Positions 20,583-31,238 of a stretch of 32,049 nucleotides of DNA are shown here, piece after piece. The notes beneath the pieces were generated by a model, which had not been told where the DNA came from, did not search any database, and saw only the letters and a program-made list of their open reading frames with translations. The translations under genes and the position numbers were made by a program. The DNA comes from Pelargonium cotyledonis. Taxonomy: Eukaryota > Streptophyta > Magnoliopsida > Geraniales > Geraniaceae. Each line of letters opens with the position of its first letter. Position 1 is the first letter of the stretch. The stretch spans positions 1-32,049 of the forward strand of contig JAYMTA010000298.1 of the NCBI GenBank assembly GCA_036897625.1, read 5' to 3'.

Positions 20583-23500
20583 ATGGCGGGCTGTAACTTT
20601 CCCATTTCCATTGGAGAACATTCGTCTCTCTCTCTCCAATCTTTCCACAGAGAAATGCAAAGCTCAGAGGACTCAGTGCGGTCGCGAATGGAGTCTCTGA
20701 GGCTCGCTTGTGACCGCGAAATTCAGATTCAGCAGCAGAAAGCATATTCGTGCGCGGCGTCGTTCGAGAAATCTCTGGAACTAATCAGAACCAAAGCACA
20801 GGAAACGGTTCAAACTCAAGGCAAGATCTTGTTCTGCTTACTTTCGTTTCCATGTAGAAAGAAAATGTAGTTAGGTTTTGTACTTGTTTTCTGTGAAATT
20901 GTGATCAATTTATGGCTCCGAGGTTACGACGAGTGATTCGATTTCTCTAGGGTTTTGCAATATTAGATAAAAACTATGGTTGGTGCGTGAGTCTGATTTC
21001 TATGTTTTATTCTATAACAGAAGATTTATCGAAGCTTAAAGCTAATTTGAGAGAGGCAGAAGATGAGTTGGTGAAAGCTCTGGCAGGTATGTCTATGATT
21101 CTCCCAATTTCATTTCCACAGAAATGACCTTTTCCTTATTACTGTGTGTGTGTGTGTCTGTGGGGGAGCGGTTATCATTAATAAACCAAAGTTTCCTTTG
21201 GAGACCGGAAATTTGGATCATTTGGTGTTATTTAAATTTCCTTTTATTTACTGGCATGCAGTGAAGACCCGCAAAGAGGCAAAGCGAATGGCTACTTTGG
21301 ACTCAATTGCAGCTACAAAGGTTAGAGTAGAAGAACTTAAAAGGAGCGTGCAAGCTTGGAAGGCTAAGAGGGATGAATATGCCACAATTATGTCTCAACA
21401 ATCTCTAGGTAATATGCCTTAAATTTTTGATGGATATACTTTCCTGCCCAAGATTTGTGCTATTTTAAAGTTTCTATAGGATTTAACTAAGCTTATAGCA
21501 TATTTGACCCCCCATAAGGCTGATGGCGCACTTATTTATATGACATCAAAGAGTAATTTGGTCCTTAACTGATACTCTTGAGTCTTGTCACTTACTATTC
21601 TAAACAAAAGGGAATTTTTTTGGGGGCTGCTTGGTGTCTTATGAGTTGTGACACTTGGTTCCTAGTTAGTGTAGTGAAAAATGCATCCTTTGAGGCATCG
21701 AAGGGTTAGGGACAATTGCAAAGGAATTTCTACTTTTGAACTATTCTATAAGTCGTAAGAAAATTCATCTGAAGGGATGATATTGTTGACCTTTTAATGC
21801 TATGTTTTTATCTCATTTACCTTGCATTAAGAGGCTGAATTTGATAATTTGAACATTTCTCACTATTTGCTTACGTACCTAACAATATATTATGTTTTAG
21901 TGTTTGCTCTGAATTTCTTGCATTAACTATTAAGAATGTGGTTGGTGATCTAGCATTTCAGAGAAACATACAATTTGTGTATAGGTACAATCACGAGTTA
22001 GTTTCCTTCGTTCATGCATGAAACTATTTGATTTAATACTGACACTGTAAATCTATATGGCTATCCTGATCAACTGTGTATTCTATGTTCTTTCTTCTCT
22101 TTCTGGTACCCTCAAAAGAATTGTCAGCTTCTGAAGAAGAGATTAACCAAGACACAGAACATAAAGCCGATATACAAGAAGCGATTTCATGGTACAATAG
22201 GGTTCTTGGTCTCCGTATTGAAGGCGGACATGGTAATCAAAGTCATTTTTCCCGTACAGTGTGTACTCCCTCCATCCCAGTATACGAGTATCCTATAACT
22301 TTATATGTCATGCTTCCAGAATCACCCTCTTTATTTTTCCTTTTCGGTTTGACTAATTTGTAGTTGATTTTGTGGAAGAGGAAAAGAATTAGTGATGACT
22401 TTTTGGTGGTAACATAATGAGCAGAAAATGGGAAACTCGTTATGGGATGGACGGAGTTTTTGTTTACTGATTTATTTTATTTTCTATCATGAGCAATTTT
22501 ATGACAATTACATCCTCTCTCAAGGGGTGAAATTCATATTCAAGAATATTGATCTGAAAAATCCAAATGGGGAGTACCCTTTTACCATCCGCCATACAAA
22601 AGATACATATACCTGTATGTAAGCCTTATCTTTTTTGTTTGTATCTTGTATTTCGATGGTGGCCGCTTTTTAATATTTGTTGATTCTAACCTCTCTTTTT
22701 TTCTCCCAATCTTCAGTATTGCATTGTTATCCGCATGTGAATGATACCAAAGAGTTGATTGATGAGTTGAATAGAACCAATGGCTTATTCAAATTTGTTA
22801 GAATTATGAGAGAGAAGTTTCAAGAAACTACAGTGCAAGGTACTACTGTATCATCTATTGTTTTTTTACCAATGGTTTAGGTCACATTCACTGAGTAGTG
22901 AGTACAAGATAGTGGAGGCTGGCTTGGGTCCAATGAGATTTTCTTCCAACTATTTCTATTAATCATATAGCAGTTCCTGATGTGACTTATGTACAGCCTT
23001 TTCTTGTATTCTACATACCAATAGCGAGTGAAGGAATCACACTCTTTTTATTTATGTGTAACTGTGACTCGTAGTGTCTAATCATTATTCTAACACCATC
23101 AGGTTCTCCAGGACATTCACTTGAAGTAACAGATTATCCTCAAGACTCTTCTATAATCTCGCTGTCTGCTCCAGTTTCTTCAGTTTCAACTCAAATGAGT
23201 GAATCTCCAGTCAAGAAGCACGAGCATCGAATTGATCATAAAGATAGCAGAAATTCCAAGAAAGTTAACCATGGAGGAGCAGCTAAACCAGCAATTCTTT
23301 CTCCTGAGTCTGCATTATCTCTTAGACGGTCCCCTCGTTTTAAGGTATGCATCGTCAACTAAAGCACATGCTTTCTACCAGCATTCACATTCTGTAGTTG
23401 TGGAAAATGCCCAAAATTTAGCACACAAATACCCTTGTTTTATTCCATGGTCAGTTTCCCTAAACTTTTCCAGACTGGCTGGTTTTTTGTCATGGTTTTA

Positions 23501-23810
23501 ATTTTGTCTGCTCTACCAGTGAGGACTTCTCTTTTCTGTGAGCCAGACTTCTTTACGCTCACTAAGAAAATATGATATACAATATTTCTGTGCTTGGTTA
23601 CAATTCATCACTGTGTGCAAGATTGGACATTTTCTTGAACCACATAAGTTTTGTTACCTCTTTCAACATCAGTAATCATAAGTTATTCCGAAGAAAATGT
23701 TCTGTTTATCTACTTTTGTTGATGATTTGGCTAGTATCACTCAAGTTCTTTGTGATTGAGTGATGTTGAAACTGATTGAAGTTGTTGGAATGTGGCAGGT
23801 TAAGAAATGA
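20583..23810 (+). CDS. SPC25: Kinetochore protein SPC25 homologue (NDC80 complex subunit)
   Basis: SPC25 pairs with SPC24 in the NDC80 complex, which links centromeres to spindle microtubules. Exons 20583-20820, 21021-21086, 21262-21408, 22119-22232, 22525-22614, 22717-22839, 23103-23344 and 23799-23810 join in consistent phases (all phase 1 except the last junction, phase 0) to give 343 aa. Residues about 20-170 are charged and heptad-rich, consistent with the long coiled coil (LSKLKANLREAEDELVKALA, KVRVEELKRSVQAWKAKRDE). Residues 175-255 are the C-terminal globular Spc25 domain (WYNRVLGLRIEGGHGVKFIF, LHCYPHVNDTKELIDELN, FKFVRIMREKF). A Ser-rich tail follows, ending RRSPRFKVKK. Intron 1 uses a GC donor (CAAG|GCAAGA). 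The final exon codes only VKK plus the stop. Intron 4 contains a Stowaway-like MITE 34 bp after the exon. Confidence 0.93.
22266..22456. mobile_element. Stowaway-like MITE 4 inside SPC25 intron 4 (191 bp)
   Basis: The left terminus CTCCCTCCATCCCAGTATAC is preceded by TA. The right end TGGGATGGACGGAG is its imperfect inverse, followed by T-rich DNA without a clear TA duplicate. The subterminal ACGAGT/ACTCGT motifs are also inverted. It begins 34 bp after the exon 4 donor. Confidence 0.65.
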
Positions 23811-24444
23811 GACGGGCCTTTTCATCAACAACCCATTCTTTTGGGTAGCTGCTCAGTTGTTCATAGTTCATGACCAGGTTGGATGGACATTTGACATGTG
23901 ACTTAGAAAACTTAACTGAAACAGGTTGAAGTGCTCTATGAACTTAGCTATTCAGCCTCTGTATGACTGCTCCATTGTGTTGCTAGTTCTTTTTATTTTT
24001 ATTTTTATAATCTTCTGTCTTGTTTCTCCAAAAAGTGTGTTAGGTTTGGTGAACTTGTTATTCTATTGTATTTTCTGAAAATATATAATAATGAATGAGA
24101 TGTACGGGTGCCAATCCCAATATTTTGAGTTGTAGAATTCTTGTGTTTGCTTCTTGTTGATTTAAGCATATCAGTCATGGCTTTACCCAAACTATTCTCA
24201 ACTATTTGTGCTGTATTTAGGTTTTAGCAAGTGTTGCCCATTTATATAATATACAAAAAACTGTCAGAGACCTTCAAAATCGATCTCCCAAACACCTGTG
24301 GGATGATGTTATAGTCGGAGAAATTTCACATGATTGTGCTAGATTCTGGGATCCCTTTATTTTCATGTATCCATCATGTATTTGCATGAAGGTAGATATA
24401 ATTATGTACACTAGTATTCTACCTAGGTATGAAAGAAGGGTATT
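23811..24444. other. Convergent 3' region of SPC25 and the dehydrogenase
   Basis: The two genes end tail to tail, 634 bp apart. The space should hold both 3' UTRs. AATAAT with neighbouring TTGTATTTT near 24066-24096 is a plausible plant-type poly(A) region for SPC25. No other gene is visible. Confidence 0.45.
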
Positions 24445-26511
24445 TTATCGTACTCGTCTATGGATCAATGCACGAGTGTGCCTCCATAGCTGTTGCGCTA
24501 CATATTCATCGTTTGCTAGAGCTGAGCAGGTACTCTTGTTACAGTCCACGAAGTACTTTCCACTCATTCCTTGTGTGTTCGGGCTTAAAGCAACATAGCA
24601 TGTGGTCGATGCACCTTGAGATGTCGTCTTTAGTAACTTTGATGCAATGAAGAACAAAGAATCTGCACTCGATATTTGCATACGTAGAAATGTTATTAGA
24701 TGAGCATGAGAATCAAGTATATAGTTTTTACAATGTATTTTGGAACTAAATCATACTAGTTTCTTGCCTGTTATCAGTCCCTTGTGGGCTCTGATGATTC
24801 CTGTCTTTACGATTCCTGGGTGTACGGCATTGATGCTCACTCTCGCGTTTCTTGCCTGCACGACATACATGCATGTAGCTCGTTACGGGGAAATTATAAA
24901 AAAGTAGAGTAAAATGAACAAGAGATCTCTTCTCTACCTTAAGCTGTCTTGCCATTTCCTTGACATGCAGCATGTTGGCAAGCTTTGACTGAGCATACGC
25001 GTGTGTCCCGTTATAACTGCATAATTTGAAACGGACAATGGTTAATCACATTCTTCGTGCTATAAACATGTGAAATGCAGTGTATTTACTTTTGGGGGTT
25101 GAGCATTTTCTTGAAGCAGAAACCGTCCCTCTTCACCCAGCTGTGAATTACAGACGAAACGTTGATGATTCGTCCTTGAACGCCGCTCTGATCTGCTGTT
25201 TCCACCATTTTCTTTACCAACAGTTCTGTTAACAGGAAATGACCTGCCAAAGTTGTTCCCATAATACAAAATGTAACCAAATGGCCTATGATTCAGCCAC
25301 CAATTTAACAAGCAATATCAGATATCATTTTTAAAACTTACCCAAGTAGTTTGTGGCAAATGTCATCTCAATTTTGTCTTCTGAAAACTCCAAATCCTTG
25401 GAGTACCTTCCAGCATTGTTTCTGTAAGGAAAAAAAAAAAAAAAAAAACTTTCCTTTAACTATCAGAATCATAGCCTTTCATTCAGTTGAGCTTGAGAAG
25501 AAAAAAAAAAGTGTACTGACATGAGAATGTTTAGGGGCAATCCTAATGACAGAAACTCAGAAGAAAACCTCTGGACAGAATCAAATGAGCTCAAATCAAT
25601 CTCAAACAACAAAACTTCAGCTTTTGGACTCTCCTTTAAAATCCCATCCTTCACTTGAGCAGCCTTTTTCAAGTCCCTCGCCGGAATCACAATCCTCACC
25701 CCCCTCTTTGCTAGTACTCTTGCAGTTTCTGCCCCAATGCCTGATGTTGCTCCTTCAAATCAAACATTTATGTTTTTAACACTTTTTGTCAATTTTTTAC
25801 TAGTAAAATGGAACAACATTAGTTAAGTAGATTTGTTAAATCTTCATGACTAATTAGAATCTTCCTCTTGTATATTTTAAAGATGATGCAGAATAATATA
25901 GAATACCCAAGTGTATTTTATATTGTATACATGATTGGTTCATGTTGCTGTGTTCAGAATGCAGTGATCTACTCTGAGCCAATAAGAAAGTAACATCCAT
26001 ACATATGAGACAAAAACATATCTCTTGCTCCACAACCAAAAGGAGCCACTAATAATATACACAACATGTTGCTTAAAATAATACAAATCAAATAGACCTT
26101 GTACCAGTATTGTATTCACCATGCTCATCACATTTTCTTCCTCAGATAAACAAAAAAGTATAGTATCTACCAACAATATGAACATCTGACAAAATTGTGC
26201 CTACAGTGATATTCTAAAACAGAAGCTTTTGAGAAGAAGAAGAGTTGTGATATCAGACATGTTTCCATGAACATCAACCAGAAAAATTAAGGTGACATGG
26301 ATCAAAATGGCATGGAGTTTCTTTTACTTAAGTTATGTGTGTCAAGAAAGCTAAATAGAAAAAATTGATTGTAGATTTTACCAGTGATAATAGCAGTGAG
26401 GTGGGGAGGGACAAAGGAAGAACAATCCTCAGTGACTTGCTCAGCTGTGGAATTGGACCCAAAACCACTTGGCCCTGCAAGACCTGCCAAGTATCTTAAT
26501 GTTCCCTTCAT
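24445..26511 (-). CDS. Short-chain dehydrogenase/reductase, TIC32-like / retinol dehydrogenase-like
   Basis: Exons on the minus strand, 26382-26511, 25521-25752, 25342-25421, 25090-25243, 24938-25016, 24768-24855 and 24445-24662, join with matching phases to give 326 aa, typical of plant TIC32-like proteins. Classical SDR motifs are intact: the nucleotide-binding TGATSGIG (residues 43-50), NNAG (122-125), NVSS (175-178) and the catalytic YxxxK as YAQSK (Y206, K210), followed by HPGIVKTGI. The arginine in IPARD after the second strand suggests NADP(H) preference. TIC32 was described as an NADPH-binding regulator at the chloroplast inner envelope, but many relatives have unknown substrates. No obvious transit peptide precedes the fold. 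Intron 6 uses a GC donor (ACAG|GCAAGA); using the downstream GT would break the frame. Confidence 0.92.
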
Positions 26512-26607
26512 GACTATATATGCACCTTAGCTACAATCTTGGACACCAAAAGAGACTTCTTTTGTAGATATAATAGAAATTAAACTAGAAAGCAGAGCAA
26601 GCAACCC

Positions 26608-26622
26608 ACCATATATATACAT
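26608..26622 (-). promoter_or_regulatory. Possible TATA box of the dehydrogenase gene
   Basis: On the minus strand TATATATATGG lies about 100 bp upstream of the ATG at 26511. This would give a leader of about 70 bp. AT-rich background makes it uncertain. Confidence 0.35.
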
Positions 26623-26629
26623 ATTAGAG

Positions 26630-28957
26630 AGAATTTTATGCTAGTCCATGGTCTACTCCTGTTAGGTGGTCTCTACCATGAACACTGTTTGATATGTCAG
26701 TCTTGTTTTCCATAATTTTCTGACACCTATTGATGATATCATAGGTTGGGTGGTCCATGCACTAAACTGAATTATGTGCATATCTAAGGAATAAACTGTA
26801 GAAGCATTGTTCATTGTCTTTTTTTTTTCTTTTCTCTTTTACTCATAATTACTGTCTGTCATTATCAGATGGCTTCCCAGTTTAATTGGTCTTTCAGGAT
26901 AATCTTGCTATTCCAAGTTCAGCAAACTATACTGGTTTTTGAGTCTGGTTTAAGCTATTTCAGTGAAGTTGGTGAAATATAAGGTGAAAATGGTGTTTGA
27001 CTGTACACATAGCCCTTTTTTCTGCTGTGTTTTGATGGGTTCTCATTGGGTTGGATCTGACATGGCCACAAGTAATTGAATTGTAGATTAATTATAAACT
27101 GGATTAGTTGGTAATGATGTTTGAGCATTAGTAAATAGTAACATATGGTTGCAGATAAGACTGGTCCTTAAAGGCAACAAACAAAGAATTCAACAAAAAA
27201 TTTGAGTAGTTGAGTGCTAAGTGATCATATTTTGTTAATTATAAGATTGTAATTTGTAAAAGTAAAAATCATGTTGAAGTTAACCAAAAACAATGAGAAA
27301 CTTGGTATTAAAGTGAACTAATGTTGTCTTAATATTGCTTACAAGTACCATGACACATCATGACAATCAAGTAAGCAACTTCTTTGCAGCAAATGTAGTT
27401 ACAGGATCCATAATCAATTGCTTAAAAAAAAAAAAACTTTATTTGCAAAGAATGAGCCAAAAGAAGCAAAATCTACAGACAATTTGTGGCTACACAACTC
27501 ATTGAAAAGTTGTTGCTTTTGTTCAATTGTTCACTCTTTTAAAGCAAAGAAAAAAGAACCCATTTCTTAGTTTTTCAATTCCTTTATTTGCATTCAAAAT
27601 CCAAGTTTGAAAACATTGGCACAACAATTGATAAAAATATGAGTAATGAGCAATATATAGCTAGTCTTCATCTTCACTCACACGTGTGCACCCAAAAAAA
27701 TAAAGAACAAGAAATGATCATAGATTGAAGAAAATTTTGGTATGGAAGTGATGAGTTGCAGACAAAAGTGCTTTTGTGGTGTGTGATAGCTTGTCACTCA
27801 CGTCTCCTTTTTTGGGTTTGAAATGGCCAAAATTTGAAAAGAAAAGAGTGGCAGTGAAGTTGACTCTAGAAGAAAGGAGGTGCCATGGGAGGGACCCATG
27901 AGCCATTGTGTTTGCTATTTTGGCTACAACCCATCATCAAGCTGCCTCCATTTTTTGTAGCAAAACTCATGTTGTTTTGTTTCTCATGTGATCTTAGGAT
28001 CTTATTTTCTTTTCCTCATTGTGAATATGTTTACATTTGTTTAGTGCATTGCATGCCAACAAAAGAGCCCTAAAAGATCAGATTATTGAGGGCCATGATC
28101 CCATGCAATTTTTCTAGGAAACAAAAGGATCATTAATTAACATGTTGTTCCTTAGTAAATCGTGTTCACGCCATTGGCCCTAACCTAACGTTACAAGCAT
28201 GGAGGACCAATGAATCTTACTTGTCGGGTATCTCTCAGAATTAGTGAAAATGATTCAAATAGTCCATCCCGAATCAGAGCTTAGAATCTAAGTCACTAAA
28301 GTACTCGAGGATTGCATGGGTTTTGAGGGTAATCACATAAACATGCATGCACGAATCAATCGCGCATGCATCTTCCAACCTAAGAGTGAGAGATCCATAC
28401 TTTTAGTCATTTATTGTTGTCAACTATTTTTTCTCGAGAAACACTTTATAACTCTTGTGCTTTCCGGATGAGATTACTGACACTTACATCTAAGGCAGAA
28501 TCGCAAAAACACATCAGAAGTCTACTTTACTGTTGTGCTGCCTCGCGCGGGCTACATATTCACTACTAAGATATGGAAAGTTCCCAAGAAATTCAAACTT
28601 AAAACAATTTTTATGAAAAATTTCTAACATGCAGATAAGACGACAAACATATTTATTATACGAAAGTTGACCAATACCTTTGACGTGCATGAAATTACAA
28701 TATTTTAGATGCCATGCAAAAATTCAATTGTGCATGTGCATACACTAATTAACACTCAAGATCGAATGTATACACAATCAACTATAATTAACATGCAACA
28801 TGTGGTAGGTGAAGTGAGTTATATACTACTTAATTTTCAGTTATATATCATGTGTGAATTCAACACAAATTAATTAAAGAACTCAATAGCTAGCATTGCT
28901 AGTTTACCAAATACTCGTAGCTATATTTGATTCATCATTATCATTACCTTTTTTCAC
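26630..28957. other. Gene-poor stretch right of the dehydrogenase
   Basis: No protein family is recognisable. Open frames at 27718-27906 (minus) and 27885-28073 (plus) overlap head to head and show no homology that I recognise. A 10-bp palindromic G-box occurs at 27679-27688. A somewhat less AT-rich block near 28140-28560 (for example GCCTCGCGCGGGC at about 28541) may be an old retroelement remnant, without ends that I can define. Confidence 0.45.
27679..27688. promoter_or_regulatory. Palindromic G-box CACACGTGTG
   Basis: A perfect 10-bp palindrome around CACGTG, the core bound by plant bZIP and bHLH factors. It is about 1.17 kb upstream of the dehydrogenase start codon, so a role there is possible but unproven. 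Confidence 0.3.
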
Positions 28958-28979
28958 CTCTCTCTCTCTCTCTCTCTCT
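28958..28979 (+). repeat. (CT)n microsatellite
   Basis: Eleven tandem CT units. Confidence 0.95.
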
Positions 28980-29270
28980 TGTATCATATGGTCTTGAGTT
29001 TGTATTTATATATATGGTGGCAAACATGAAATTATCATTAATGTCTATATGTTTCTACAATTGATGCGTCTTTTTTACTAAAATGTATGGCTAAATAATA
29101 TATAAGTTCAATTTTCTTATTTGTCTTTTTTCATTTATTTGTGAGTTAGTACTGTCTTTGTTGGTGGATTGTCTATTTTAATTTCTACCACCAATAATCT
29201 AAGAGGTGGAAAATCTTGCACATCATTTCTCTCAAACTCACCAACTTTCTATTCAGTTTATATATACTAT

Positions 29271-29712
29271 AAGGTTTCTGAGCGGATACGCACACTTATA
29301 TTTGACACCTTTAAGCCGTTTTACCACATATAAACTAATCGTCATTCGAGGTTGGTTCACAGTTAAAGTTTTCACCTTTTTCCATGTCCGGCTCACTTGC
29401 AGATGGATATGCATGTAACGGCCCATGTGTGGAGAGAAATACCTACACATGAAGGAGAGTGCTGATTTATAAAACTCCCGATTGTGCACGTGTCGAGCTC
29501 ACCGATAAAAAGAAAAATGTGAGACTTGCATGTGAGGGGGAGTGTTGAAGTGGGTGTTGTCACACATTGAAAAATTATAAAAGAAAGTGGCTAAATATAA
29601 TGGTGCAAGTGAAACCCTATTAATAAGGTTGACATTTTAGTATGGGAAGCTCAAACCATTATAATTAGCCCCTTATTCAAATTTCACAATGTGTTTAGCA
29701 GGGATCGAACTT
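29271..29712 (-). mobile_element. Au-like SINE split into two pieces by about 270 bp of foreign DNA
   Basis: On the minus strand the 5' piece (about 29712-29668) has the B box GTTCGATCCC followed by a stretch like the CAACACACCATT region of the 13.9-kb copy. The 3' piece (about 29395-29271) has GTGGTAAAACGGCTTAAAGG and ATCCGCTCAGAAACC. The order and orientation are right for one SINE, but the pieces are about 270 bp apart. The interposed DNA contains a purine run, GAGGGGGAG, followed by TGTTGAAG at about 29541. That resembles a polypurine tract and LTR start of a Copia-type element, so it may be a nested LTR remnant. Confidence 0.45.
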
Positions 29713-30000
29713 ATTTCAGTGTTGATTAATTAAATTGTGCTCCTAAATTAATTTAACTTTAATTATAGAAAAAGAAATCCAACGACTCCACCGCAACTAA
29801 GAATCCAAATCAAGGTTATTAAGCAGCTACATAACCAAGAAAATGAGATTTTTGTACCATTGTGTTAAGATCTCAAATTGCCATAAAAATGAAACATTAT
29901 GCCTTCCAAAAATTAAATGAACAAGTTTATATTTTAGTGTTGGCAAGCATGAACACGTATAAGCTAAAAAAGGTGGAAACCATAGGGCCCAAGTGCTAGA
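29711..30000 (+). repeat. Tandem duplication, copy 1 (290 bp)
   Basis: The block from TTATTTCAGTGTTGATTAAT to GGGCCCAAGTGCTAGA is repeated immediately to the right with few differences. It contains no gene. Confidence 0.95.
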
Positions 30001-30009
30001 AACATTACA

Positions 30010-30323
30010 TTATTTCAGTGTTGATTAATTAAATTGTAATCATATTGTGCTGCTAAATTAATTTAACTTTAATTATAGAAAAAGAAATCCAACGATTCCA
30101 CCGCAACTAAGAATCCAAATCAAGGTTATTAAGCAGCTACCTAACCAAGAAAATGAGATTTTTGTACCATCGTGTTAAGATCTCAAATTGCCATAAAAAT
30201 GAAATATTATGCCTTCCAAAAAGAAAAAAACAAAATTAAATGAACAAGTTTATATTTTAGTGTTGGCAAGCATGAACACGTATATGCTAAAAATGGTGGA
30301 AACCATAGGGCCCAAGTGCTAGA
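30010..30323 (+). repeat. Tandem duplication, copy 2 (314 bp)
   Basis: Matches copy 1 with roughly seven base differences that I can count, plus two small insertions: about 12 bp near 30035-30047 and about 12 bp of A-rich sequence near 30220-30235. The low divergence points to a recent event. Confidence 0.95.
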
Positions 30324-30609
30324 GCAATGTTTCCCAAATCATGAATTTTTATACCTGAATTGATTCATATCCAATAACACTTGATTAGCTTTGCCGACAA
30401 ACCCTAAAATTTCTTCTAATCAATCATTTCACCTCCCAACAATTAAAAGTTACTTAAAAAGGCTTTAACAATTAACACATTCACTAATCCGAATCATTTT
30501 CACAAGTGACATCTCACGTGCCATACCCCAATCAGATTATGACAAATGGCCCAATTGGACCAGTCGAGCCAATCACGGATGAGATTGAGAAAAGGGTTTT
30601 AAATTAGTT

Positions 30610-30990
30610 AGTAAAAAGACTTAACTTGGTTCTTAAATTTTTGTTTTCCGGTTTTCCCATTTAATTTAGTTTCTGAACTTTTGTTTTACCCAAATAGTTG
30701 ATGAACTTTCATATATTGACAAAATTTGGGTGTTGAACTTTTGATATAAGCTATAGGTAAAAGCCGTCATGAATTTTTGTATTTACACCAAATTGGGTCA
30801 CTGAAGCTGTGAAATATTGATCCAAAATGGTAATTTGTATGTGCAAACACCAATATGGGTCAACATTGATTATTTTGGTTAAGAAAATTAAGGGACTAAA
30901 ATAGATCAAAACACGAAAATTTATATACTATTTTTGGTTTAAAAAATGTATGGACCAAATTGGATCGAAACTCGAAAGAGACATAATTGA
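30610..30990. repeat. Remnant of an AT-rich dispersed repeat
   Basis: Repetitive phrases such as TTGAACTTTTG(A/T)T, CCAAATTGGGTCACTGAA and GGACCAAATTGGATCGAAAC are typical of decayed plant retroelement DNA. The last phrase is shared with 20188-20207. No coding potential or borders were found. Confidence 0.4.
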
Positions 30991-31016
30991 GTATTTTACC
31001 TAAGCTTTAAGGAGAA

Positions 31017-31238
31017 GAGTAATATGTGCATCAGTTGACTGATATAACTTTATATCAGTTGCACTAATGAGGTGATGACACCTCATTTAAAATCATGGAT
31101 CCAGACGGGTCGCTCCGCTCCCACAAATTCACTTGGGTGGGTATAAGTGAAATTTGATGAGGTGTCATTATCTCATTAACTTGATTAAATTGCAACTGAT
31201 ATAAAGTTATATCAGTTAACTTGATACACATTGTACTC
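31017..31238. mobile_element. MULE-like MITE with 9-bp target duplication (222 bp)
   Basis: The left end GAGTAATATGTGCATCAGTT is inverted at the right (GTGTATCAAGTTAACTG when read backward), and the inverted similarity runs for more than 50 bp through ATGAGGTG(T)CAT blocks. TAAGGAGAA (31008-31016) and TAAGGAAAA (31239-31247) flank it, a 9-bp duplication with one mismatch, as expected for Mutator-type transposition. Related copies lie at 1815-2047 and 6921-7075. Confidence 0.75.

Noticed and set aside
24746-25311. Other-frame minus-strand ORFs over the dehydrogenase exons 4-6
   Set aside because: The frame that joins adjacent exons and matches the SDR family is different; these are shadows.
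27718-27906. 62-aa minus-strand ORF beginning MAHGSLPWHLL, near a G-box
   Set aside because: It could be a small gene, but the codons look like leader or random DNA, no family is recognisable and the G-box lies on the downstream side of the ORF.
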